Assembly (NCBI GenBank): GCA_046160865.1 | Contig: JBJXHG010000174.1 | Coordinates: 1 to 56,768, forward strand | Direction of reading: 5' to 3' | Origin: JBJXHG01 sp046160865 | GTDB taxonomy: Bacteria > Planctomycetota > UBA1135 > GCA-002686595 | DNA: 56,768 nucleotides | In this document: piece after piece, positions 8,645 through 15,173 of the stretch | Layout of the letters: every line of letters starts with the position of its first letter | Numbering within the stretch: the first letter of the stretch is position 1 | Translations under genes and position numbers: made by a program | The notes under the pieces: generated by a model | Databases searched by the model: none | The model's input: the letters and a program-made list of their open reading frames with translations, nothing else | Told to the model about the DNA's origin: nothing

Positions 8645-8874
8645 CGATCCGCTTCGAAGTAGAGTTGGCTCGCCTCCGATCGCCGCAAGCTGATGTGCCC
8701 GCCGCGAATCTCGAACTCCAGCAGATCGCCGATGTCGACCCGGCGCACGAGGCGCACGGCCGTGCCGGGCAGGAAGCCGAGTTCCATCAAGCGCCTGCGG
8801 AACGAGCGCTCGCCGCCGACGCTCGTCAGTCGTGCCGTTTGGCCGGGAGCGAGGTCGGGCAGTGGACGTTGCAT
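8641..8874 (-). CDS. feoA: Ferrous iron transport protein A
   Basis: A 77-residue SH3-like FeoA protein: L-x-D-L-x-P-G-Q near the N-terminus, RRRLMELGFLPG in the middle, and GGHISLRRSEASQLYFE at the end match the family. FeoA helps FeoB transport Fe(II) at the cytoplasmic face. Its stop codon overlaps the feoB start (ATGA). A perfect palindrome at 8882-8900 just upstream suggests metal-dependent control. Confidence 0.93.
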   Translation of the reverse strand: MQRPLPDLAPGQTARLTSVGGERSFRRRLMELGFLPGTAVRLVRRVDIGDLLEFEIRGGHISLRRSEASQLYFEADR

Positions 8875-8881
8875 GTCGTTG

Positions 8882-8900
8882 CTTGAGATCCAATCTCAAG
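8882..8900. promoter_or_regulatory. Candidate metalloregulator operator upstream of feoAB
   Basis: CTTGAGAT-CCA-ATCTCAAG is a perfect 8-bp inverted repeat with a 3-bp spacer, starting 8 bp upstream of the feoA ATG. It is AT-rich compared with its surroundings. Feo operons are usually iron-repressed by Fur- or DtxR-type regulators that bind such palindromes. The sequence is not the textbook Fur or DtxR box, so the regulator is unknown. Confidence 0.6.
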
Positions 8901-8953
8901 ATAACGCGGCGCGGGCGGCACGGCCAGGCAACGTCCACGTGCACGCGCGACCG

Positions 8954-9068
8954 GGCCGCATTTCTCACCGCAGCTCGCTACGGTCGCGCCGACTCGGTCG
9001 GAGCTGCGTCGAGATCTCGGAATCGCCGGCGTAACCTCGCGACGGACGTCTTGAGAAATGCGGGCTAG
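8954..9068. repeat. Palindromic intergenic element, copy E3 (short variant)
   Basis: The termini CCGCATTTCTCACCGC and TTGAGAAATGCGGGCTAG match the family, but the element is only about 115 bp. The core differs, with an internal GCAGCTC (8970-8976) / GAGCTGC (9001-9007) stem. It sits in the divergent gap between feoAB and rpiA, so its right end is within 40 bp of the rpiA start. Confidence 0.75.
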
Positions 9069-9071
9069 GAT
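9066..9071 (+). promoter_or_regulatory. Possible -10 box (TAGGAT) for rpiA formed at the edge of repeat E3
   Basis: TAGGAT lies 28 nt upstream of the rpiA start and overlaps the CTAG end of the repeat. The insertion may therefore have supplied or shaped the rpiA promoter. No good -35 box lies 16-18 nt upstream. Confidence 0.3.
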
Positions 9072-9099
9072 CTGCGCCGCCCGCCACCACGAGGCCTAC

Positions 9100-9786
9100 A
9101 TGCCGAACGCCAAGGAAATCGCCGGCCGCCGCGCGGCCGAACTCGTCGAGGACGGAATGCTGCTCGGCCTCGGCACCGGTTCGACGGTGCACTTCACGTT
9201 GATTCGCTTGGCAGAGCGCGTGCGCGACGAGAGGCTGCGGCTGCGCGGCGTCCCGACGTCGCTCGACACCGACCGCAAGGCACGCGAACTCGGCATTCCG
9301 CTCGTCGCGCTCGACGACGTAAACGTGATCGACCTGACGATCGACGGGGCCGACGAGATCGACGGCGACTTCAACATGATCAAGGGCGGCGGCGGCGCGC
9401 TCTTGCGCGAGAAAGTGATCGCGTCGATCAGTCGCCGCGAAGCGATCGTCGTCGGCGCCGGGAAGCGCGTCGAGCGGCTGGGGTCGACGTTCGCGCTTCC
9501 GGTGGAGATCGTGCCGTTCGCGCGCGCGCCCGTGAGCCGCGCACTCACTTCGCTCGGATGCACGCCGCTCGTGCGCGGCGGTGCCGAGCGGCCGTTCGCG
9601 ACCGACAACGGCAACTGGATCCTCGACTGCCGGTTTCCGGATGGCATCCGCGCGCCCGCGGTGCTCGAGCGCCGCATCGCCCAGATTCCCGGTGTCGTCG
9701 ACAGCGGCTTGTTCATAGGGCTCGCGCAGATCCTCGTGATCGGACACGACGACGGCCGCTGCGAGGTCGTGCACAAGACGTCCTGA
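9100..9786 (+). CDS. rpiA: Ribose-5-phosphate isomerase A
   Basis: This 228-residue cytosolic enzyme interconverts ribose 5-phosphate and ribulose 5-phosphate in the pentose phosphate pathway. Family signatures are intact: phosphate loop GLGTGSTV, catalytic region DGADEID, and KGGGGALLREK. The start at 9100 follows GAGG with good spacing; an in-frame ATG at 9058 lies inside the palindromic element and is rejected. It ends about 20 bp before element E4. Confidence 0.95.
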   Translation: MPNAKEIAGRRAAELVEDGMLLGLGTGSTVHFTLIRLAERVRDERLRLRGVPTSLDTDRKARELGIPLVALDDVNVIDLTIDGADEIDGDFNMIKGGGGALLREKVIASISRREAIVVGAGKRVERLGSTFALPVEIVPFARAPVSRALTSLGCTPLVRGGAERPFATDNGNWILDCRFPDGIRAPAVLERRIAQIPGVVDSGLFIGLAQILVIGHDDGRCEVVHKTS

Positions 9787-9804
9787 TCGGGAAGCGCGTC
9801 CTCC

Positions 9805-9982
9805 ACCCGCATTTCTCACCGCGTCCGTTGCGAGTGCGCGACAGCTCGCTTCGGTCGGCGTTGTTGCATTGGAATCGATCCTCGCTTGCCTGACAGGTCA
9901 GCTCCGGTCGACTCCGATGCAACGCTTTGCCCAAAGCGAGCTGTCGCGCACTCGCAACGGACGTGGTGGGACGTGCGGGCCG
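9805..9982. repeat. Palindromic intergenic element, copy E4 (180 bp core type)
   Basis: Same core and orientation as E2 and E5, with termini CCCGCATTTCTCACCGC and GTGGTGGGACGTGCGGG, the latter degraded. The two arms pair almost throughout with the tip at GCCTGACAGGTCAG near 9890. It lies between convergent rpiA and the cytochrome gene. No TA flank is visible here. Confidence 0.85.
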
Positions 9983-9989
9983 GAAAGCA

Positions 9990-10017
9990 GCGAACCCCGG
10001 CGGGTACCGGGGTTCGC
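9990..10017. terminator. Hairpin terminator between rpiA and the cytochrome gene
   Basis: GCGAACCCCGG (9990-10000) pairs perfectly with CCGGGGTTCGC (10007-10017) across a 6-nt loop. It lies in a convergent intergenic gap directly after element E4. Confidence 0.6.
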
Positions 10018-10053
10018 GTGTTCACCGGCCGTTCGCGGCCGCGTGCGAAGTGA

Positions 10054-12978
10054 TCAGAGCGACGAGATGTAGGCCAAGATCGCTTCGATGTCCTGCTGCA
10101 CGTTGGCGCCGCTCTGAAGATTGAGCTGCACCTTCGACGCGCCGGCCACGAACTGCTCATGCCCGCGGATGTCGTGGAACTCGTTGAACATCTTGAGCAC
10201 GCCCGGATACGGCTGCTGCGGCGCGTACGCCGGGCTGCCGTAGACGGGACTGGAGCTCTGCGATTCCGGATCGACGAGGTGCCGCAGCGAGAAGATCACG
10301 TGATCGTGGAAGTACGGCGCGGTCGAGAACGCGCCGAGCTTCTGCGGGATGGAGAACTTCAACGCGGAGCGGCCGAAGATGCGCTTCAGCGAGCCTTGGT
10401 CGCAGTTCGGCTCCTGCGGATCACACGGGCAGGGGTAGCTGTTCGGATCGTCGCGCTGGAAGTCCGAACGCGTGTCCGCGTTCATCACCGCGTACGTCTC
10501 GAGGTCGTTGTAGCCGTCGAAGTTGCGGTCCGGCTCCGGGATCGAGTCGTTGTTCACGTCCGTGTTGACGCCCGAGTTCACGTTGCGGACGTTGGATTCG
10601 GCGACGTTCTCGCGCAGTGAGAAGCAACCCGGATCGAACGCCTCCAGGTTTTCGCCGCTCGTGAGCAACGGGCTGAGGAAGTCGAACGTGTACAGACGCG
10701 GTCCCGGGAAGTTGCCCGGGTTCGTCTCGACGTCAGGGTGGCAAGTCGCGCAGCCGGCGTGACGCGCAGTCGGGTTCAAGCCGGTGTCGTTCGTGCCGAA
10801 GTACAGGTCCTTGCCGAGTGCGGCGGTCGCGCTGTACTGCCCGGTGACCGGATCCAAGTTCGGATTCAGCGGGAACGGAATCACTTCGTGGTAGTCGGTC
10901 AGCGCCTGTTGCTCGGCGTCGGTGAAGGCCCCCGTGCCGCCGTTCTCGCCGCCGAACATCGGTCCGGTCTCCCCGAGGTTGATGCGCACGCCCTTCCACA
11001 AGCCGAGGCCGGTGCCGAGCGTGCCGCCGAAGACCGGCATCGTGCTGCGCGGTCCATCCGGACGTTGCCACACGTTGCTGTCCTCACCGCCTTCGAAGTG
11101 GCACGACGCGCACGAGTTGTTGAAGTTGCCGGTCGTCTGCGGGCGCGACGCGTCTTCGAAGATCTCGGCTCCGAGGCGTTGAGACTGCGTCAGCGCGTCG
11201 GGACCCGCGTGGGTCGGGATCTGGTTCTTCACGAAGTGGATCGTGCCGGTCAGCCAATCGACGCGCAGCACGGAGAGCGTGCGCGTGACTTCGTTGATCA
11301 CGAAGAGCAACGCATCGTCGTTGTCCGGCGTCGACGTGTCCGGCGTGAGCGCCATGCCGAGCGGCAAGTCGCCCAGCGGCGTGGTGGTGTCGAGCGGCGG
11401 ACGCGGCGCGAAGTTGAGGCGCGGCGGGAACACGTCCATGAGCTCCATGTCGCTGCCCGCCACGCTGTAGAGGAACACGTCCTCCGAGCCGCGGTTCAGC
11501 ATAAGCGCGCGGTCGCCGGCCGCGTTGTACAGCACGCGGCTCGGTTGACCCGCGCGGTGACCCATCTTGTTCGCGCCGTAGCCCGTCGGGTCGATGCGCA
11601 CGCGCAGACCCGTGCTGAACGCCTGCTCGTTCGTCGCGCTGGTGATCAGGGCCTGCGCGATGAACACGACGCCGTTCAAGGTCGGAGTGTTGCCGATCGG
11701 GAAGACCGCGGTGTTGCCCGTCATCGGAATCGCGAAGCGCGGCTGGACGAGCAGCGTGCCCGCGGAGCCGATGACTTGGTTGATCTTCATGCGACCGACG
11801 AACACGACCCCGGTGTCACCCGGTTGCATGCCGTCGACGACGAACGTCGCCGCGCCGCCCGGTGCCGGAACGCCCGTGCCGCCAAGCGTGATGATGTTGC
11901 CGGCGCTGGTGCGCTTGGCGCGGCCGAACGGAACGTACGCGGCCGGCGTGTTCGAGTCGGAGAGCTCGTGGTGCAGACGACTCGAGTTGTCGCCGAGCTG
12001 CGCGTAGCTGTTCGTGACCGTGTCGAGCATCGTCAGCGCCGGATAGACGCGGTTCGCGAAGTCGCCCGCGAGGCCCGGTCCGAAGTTGTGGTTCACGTCG
12101 TGGTTGACGTTGTGCAGCACGTGCGGGATCAGCGCGCGCGTTCCGTCGGGCGACAGCGAGATGTCCTCGAGGAAGCGCGGCTTGCCTTGGCTCGCGAGCG
12201 TCTGCACCGGGACCGGATTGAAGATCGGATCGAACGGGTAGTCGTCGGTGTTGATCTTCGCGGCTTGCGTGACGGTGGTCGGCAGGCCGTTGCCGTCGAG
12301 CGTGATGTCCAGCGCGGACACGTACGGCGACTTGAAGTGCGTGACGTACATGCGCTGGCTGTCGGCGCGGATCACGAAGCCGCGCGGGTCGCCGAGGTCC
12401 GGGACGCCGTCGCGGTTCGCGTCGACGTCGGCCATCGTGAACGGATTCGGGATCACGTTCATGTCGCGCAGGTACTGGAAGGACGCGACTTGGCTCAGGC
12501 TCACCACGTCGTAGAACTTGACCGTCGCGGAGCGGAAGCCGGTCACGGCGAAGTACTTGCCGTTCGGCGCCACGGCCAGGCCGTAGGGCTCGACGCCGAC
12601 GTTCGAGAGCGTAGTCGTCACCGTGTTCGACGCCGTGCTGATCACCGAGATCGAGCCGCGCAGCTCACTGCCGGTGAAGCCCGTCACGAAGTTCGTGGCG
12701 TAGGGAATGTCGCCGCGTTGATTCGCGACGAACACGCGCGTGCCGTCGTGGCTGACCGAGATCGAGCGCGGATCGACGCCGACTTGGATTTCCGCCACGA
12801 TCGACGAGGTCGCGATGTCGATGCGCGAGACCGTCGCGTTGTCGCGGTTGCAGACCCACACGTGGTTCGGGTTCCCCGGATGAACGGCGACCGAGGAGAC
12901 TTGCGCGTGCTGCGCGACGGCGCTGGTCGCGAACAGGCCCGCGGTGACCATGAACGAAGCGGTTCGGATTGCTTTCAT
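10054..12978 (-). CDS. Secreted YVTN beta-propeller protein fused to a di-haem c-type cytochrome
   Basis: The protein has 974 residues with a signal peptide ending SAVAQ. Residues about 25-270 are YVTN/NHL-type propeller blades (HPGNPNHVWVCNRDNATVSRID, SVSHDGTRVFVANQ); a calcium-loop-like DVDANRDGVPD is inserted. Residues about 370-460 hold an all-beta insert. The C-terminal third is cytochrome-like with two haem c sites, C623ASCH and C743ATCH, plus a cysteine-rich stretch PCPCDPQEPNC. The layout recalls the di-haem peroxidase/MauG-like part found fused to propellers in planctomycetes, but the reaction is unknown. It is likely periplasmic or surface-bound. It has an unusual nested hairpin in its leader (12996-13057). 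Confidence 0.85.
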   Translation of the reverse strand: MKAIRTASFMVTAGLFATSAVAQHAQVSSVAVHPGNPNHVWVCNRDNATVSRIDIATSSIVAEIQVGVDPRSISVSHDGTRVFVANQRGDIPYATNFVTGFTGSELRGSISVISTASNTVTTTLSNVGVEPYGLAVAPNGKYFAVTGFRSATVKFYDVVSLSQVASFQYLRDMNVIPNPFTMADVDANRDGVPDLGDPRGFVIRADSQRMYVTHFKSPYVSALDITLDGNGLPTTVTQAAKINTDDYPFDPIFNPVPVQTLASQGKPRFLEDISLSPDGTRALIPHVLHNVNHDVNHNFGPGLAGDFANRVYPALTMLDTVTNSYAQLGDNSSRLHHELSDSNTPAAYVPFGRAKRTSAGNIITLGGTGVPAPGGAATFVVDGMQPGDTGVVFVGRMKINQVIGSAGTLLVQPRFAIPMTGNTAVFPIGNTPTLNGVVFIAQALITSATNEQAFSTGLRVRIDPTGYGANKMGHRAGQPSRVLYNAAGDRALMLNRGSEDVFLYSVAGSDMELMDVFPPRLNFAPRPPLDTTTPLGDLPLGMALTPDTSTPDNDDALLFVINEVTRTLSVLRVDWLTGTIHFVKNQIPTHAGPDALTQSQRLGAEIFEDASRPQTTGNFNNSCASCHFEGGEDSNVWQRPDGPRSTMPVFGGTLGTGLGLWKGVRINLGETGPMFGGENGGTGAFTDAEQQALTDYHEVIPFPLNPNLDPVTGQYSATAALGKDLYFGTNDTGLNPTARHAGCATCHPDVETNPGNFPGPRLYTFDFLSPLLTSGENLEAFDPGCFSLRENVAESNVRNVNSGVNTDVNNDSIPEPDRNFDGYNDLETYAVMNADTRSDFQRDDPNSYPCPCDPQEPNCDQGSLKRIFGRSALKFSIPQKLGAFSTAPYFHDHVIFSLRHLVDPESQSSSPVYGSPAYAPQQPYPGVLKMFNEFHDIRGHEQFVAGASKVQLNLQSGANVQQDIEAILAYISSL

Positions 12979-12995
12979 GTTGAATCAGTGAGGCG

Positions 12996-13057
12996 GTCCG
13001 AACGACTCGAGCCGCGCTCTCCACCTTTGATGGAGGGAGGTCGCGGCAAGTTCGGAC
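12996..13057 (-). promoter_or_regulatory. Nested hairpin in the 5' leader of the cytochrome gene
   Basis: Three coaxial stems nest around one loop: GTCCGAAC (12996-13003) with GTTCGGAC (13050-13057), GCCGCG (13011-13016) with CGCGGC (13042-13047), and CTCCA (13019-13023) with TGGAG (13031-13035). It ends 17 nt before the start codon, where no Shine-Dalgarno sequence is seen. It could be a regulatory leader or an operator; no known riboswitch class is recognised. Confidence 0.45.
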
Positions 13058-13382
13058 GGACGGGTTTTCTTCTCGATGGCGACGCGGCCGTCCCCCCACC
13101 CGGTCGAGGCGGACCCGAGACGCTGCCACAGTGGATGATACCGCGGTTCTAGATTCCCCGCCCCCGACGGACTTAACGATGAGGCACCTCGTGGGCCGCG
13201 CTCGGCACGCGATTCCGCACCGGACGAGCGCTCCGTCGCACGCGCATGCGCTCTTCGTTCCGAGTCCAGTCGGGCGAAGCGTTCCGGGTCGCGAAGGTTG
13301 TTCGCATCGTCGCGCCGCACGTGCGCGCGAGACCTTGGCACTAGTCGCTTGCGGACAATGAGTTGGAGCAGCGCAGCGGTCT

Positions 13383-13398
13383 TGGCACCGGGCTTGCC
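13383..13398 (+). promoter_or_regulatory. Sigma-54 promoter of the fliK-flgD-flgE unit
   Basis: TTGGCACCGGGCTTGC matches the -24/-12 consensus TGGCAC-N5-TTGC, with the required GG-N10-GC spacing (13384-13385 and 13396-13397). Transcription would start about 13409, only about 4 nt before the fliK start codon. Sigma-54 control of rod/hook genes is established for many polar flagella. Confidence 0.8.
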
Positions 13399-13412
13399 TT
13401 GCCCCGCCGCCA

Positions 13413-14588
13413 ATGGAGATCTCCTCAGTTCTCCGATCCTTGGAAGCAACGAGACGGCCGTTCGACACGGAACGGCCGTCCCATGCCTCCTTCGCGGATC
13501 GACTCGCGCGATCCGAGGACTCCCGCCGCGCGGTCGACGACGATCGAGCGCCGGCCGCGTCCGCGGACTCGACGGATCCGTCGGAGGCGGGCGCCGACGC
13601 GACGGACATGAACGCCGACGAAGTCGAAGCGAGCACGGACAACGACGTCGATCACGAGCCCCGGCGCGACGAGGTCGACCCGGGGTCAACCACGCCGAGC
13701 GCGGGCACGGACACGCGCACGCCCCACGCTCCGTCGCCACCCGAGCCCTCGTCCGCGCCGGCGCCCGGCGACCCGACCACAGCTGGCGTAGCCGTCACGC
13801 CCGCGCTCGTCGCGTCGGTCGTGCCAGCGGCCGCGATCTCCGGAGCAGCGGCGCCCGCGCCGGCCGCCGCGTCGGCGCCGATGCTCGCCGCAGTCGCGTC
13901 ACCGGGGACGCACGCGCAAGCCGGGACCGCTGACGCCGCGCTCGCGTCGAGCGCGAACACCGAGACCACTCCGCCCGAGAGCGACATCGCCTTCGTCGCG
14001 CCCGACGAGCTCGCCGCGTTGGCGGAACGAATCCATGGCAGCCACGGCGAGTCCGTGCAATCGGAGAAGGCCACGCCCGCGCCAGCCGAGAACGTCGCAC
14101 AGCCGCAATCGGCGCGCGAGATCACGCCGCGAGCGCGCGAAGCCGTGCCCGAGGCACAGCGCTTCCTCCCGCACGACGAAACGGTGTCCGAGATCCTCAA
14201 GCAAGTGCGCTTGAAGCTCTCACCCGAGCTGCGTCAGGCCACATTGTCGCTCGCGCCGCCGGAGCTCGGTCGCATCTCGATCCGACTCTCGCTCGAGGAT
14301 CGCCGCCTGACGGCGTGGGTGCGCGGCGAGAAAGTGGAGACGCTCGAGCTGCTCGGCAAGCACCTGCCGGAGCTGCGCGCGACGCTCGCGGCGCACGGCA
14401 TCGAAGCGGAGCACTTCGAGCTCGCGCTCGGATTCCAAGACCGCGAGCGCTCGCACGGCGAGCCGTCGCGCTCGTCGCCCAACTCGTCCACCTCGGTCGC
14501 TCGGACCGAGGCGCCTTCCGAAACCGTGGAGCTCGCGCCGCTCGCGCGCGCTCTAGCCGCAGCGAACGGCGTCGACACGTTCGCGTGA
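13413..14588 (+). CDS. fliK: Flagellar hook-length control protein FliK-like
   Basis: The protein has 391 residues. The N-terminal 230 residues are Ala/Pro/Thr-rich and disordered, as in FliK molecular rulers. The conserved C-terminal Flg_hook domain spans about 245-340 and contains LSPELRQATLSLAPPELGRISIRL, the signature that interacts with FlhB to switch export from hook to filament substrates. It has no Shine-Dalgarno sequence, and the predicted sigma-54 transcript begins only a few nucleotides upstream. If the mRNA is not leaderless, an internal ATG near 13608 is the alternative start. It is followed 7 bp later by flgD. Confidence 0.85.
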   Translation: MEISSVLRSLEATRRPFDTERPSHASFADRLARSEDSRRAVDDDRAPAASADSTDPSEAGADATDMNADEVEASTDNDVDHEPRRDEVDPGSTTPSAGTDTRTPHAPSPPEPSSAPAPGDPTTAGVAVTPALVASVVPAAAISGAAAPAPAAASAPMLAAVASPGTHAQAGTADAALASSANTETTPPESDIAFVAPDELAALAERIHGSHGESVQSEKATPAPAENVAQPQSAREITPRAREAVPEAQRFLPHDETVSEILKQVRLKLSPELRQATLSLAPPELGRISIRLSLEDRRLTAWVRGEKVETLELLGKHLPELRATLAAHGIEAEHFELALGFQDRERSHGEPSRSSPNSSTSVARTEAPSETVELAPLARALAAANGVDTFA

Positions 14589-14595
14589 AACCGCC

Positions 14596-15102
14596 ATGAC
14601 GATCTCCGGAACCTCCGCCACCGATTCGCTCAGCACACTCACCGGCAGCAGCTCGAGCGGCGTCGCCGGCACGAACGAGCTCGACAAGAACGCGTTCATG
14701 ACGCTGCTCGTCAATCAGCTCAAGCACCAAGACCCGCTGGCGCCGACCGACAACCAAGCGTTCATCGCGCAGCTCGCACAGTTCTCCTCCCTCGAAGGCA
14801 TCCAACAACTCAACGACAACCTGGTCGGCTTGGCGGTGCTGCAGCAGAGCAACGCGCTGATGTCGCAACTCACGCAGTCGAGCGCGCTGATCGGCAAGAA
14901 CGTGCGCTACATCGATTCCGGAACGGAAACCGAGCTCACCGGCTCCGTGACGTCCGTGAAGATCGAAGACGGCCTCGCCGTGCTGAACATCGACGGCAAG
15001 GACGTGCCGCTCGGCAACGTCACGGAAGTCCTCGGCGCGGTGGCCGACGACGCGACGACGCCGCCTGGCGACACGAATGACGACGACACGGACGCGAGCT
15101 GA
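14596..15102 (+). CDS. flgD: Flagellar hook assembly (capping) protein FlgD
   Basis: The 168-residue protein carries the FlgD N-terminal export/capping motif NAFMTLLVNQLKHQDPLAPTDNQAFIAQLAQFSSLEGIQQLN, followed by GKNVRYIDSG and a short beta segment. It is shorter than the usual 220 residues or more because the Ig-like/Tudor region is reduced and the tail is Asp-rich. FlgD caps the growing hook while FlgE subunits polymerise. It sits between fliK and flgE, as in many flagellar clusters. Confidence 0.92.
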   Translation: MTISGTSATDSLSTLTGSSSSGVAGTNELDKNAFMTLLVNQLKHQDPLAPTDNQAFIAQLAQFSSLEGIQQLNDNLVGLAVLQQSNALMSQLTQSSALIGKNVRYIDSGTETELTGSVTSVKIEDGLAVLNIDGKDVPLGNVTEVLGAVADDATTPPGDTNDDDTDAS

Positions 15103-15173
15103 TCCGCACGGCAACCGCACGACACCTCGACCACTTCACGAACCACACGACGACAACCCGAGCAGGAACTCAC

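Larger units (their letters stand above)
12979..13412. other. 434-bp divergent intergenic region
   Basis: It holds, from left to right, a nested hairpin in the leader of the cytochrome gene (12996-13057), a stretch of about 320 bp without a convincing gene, and a sigma-54 promoter (13383-13398) driving the first flagellar unit. TTCCGGGTCGCG at 13282-13293 resembles half of the inverted repeat upstream of the second flagellar promoter. Confidence 0.6.

Noticed and set aside
8645..8968. N-terminal extension of feoB by 108 residues
   Set aside because: It is feoA read in another frame; FeoB homology and the ATGA overlap fix the start at 8644.
13131..13361. 76-aa frame upstream of fliK
   Set aside because: No ribosome site, composition unlike protein, and it overlaps the presumed regulatory region.
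13321..13365. Second sigma-54-like site CTTGGCAC...CTTGCGG near 13354-13372
   Set aside because: The spacing between GG and GC is 12 instead of the required 10, so it is unlikely to be a -24/-12 promoter.
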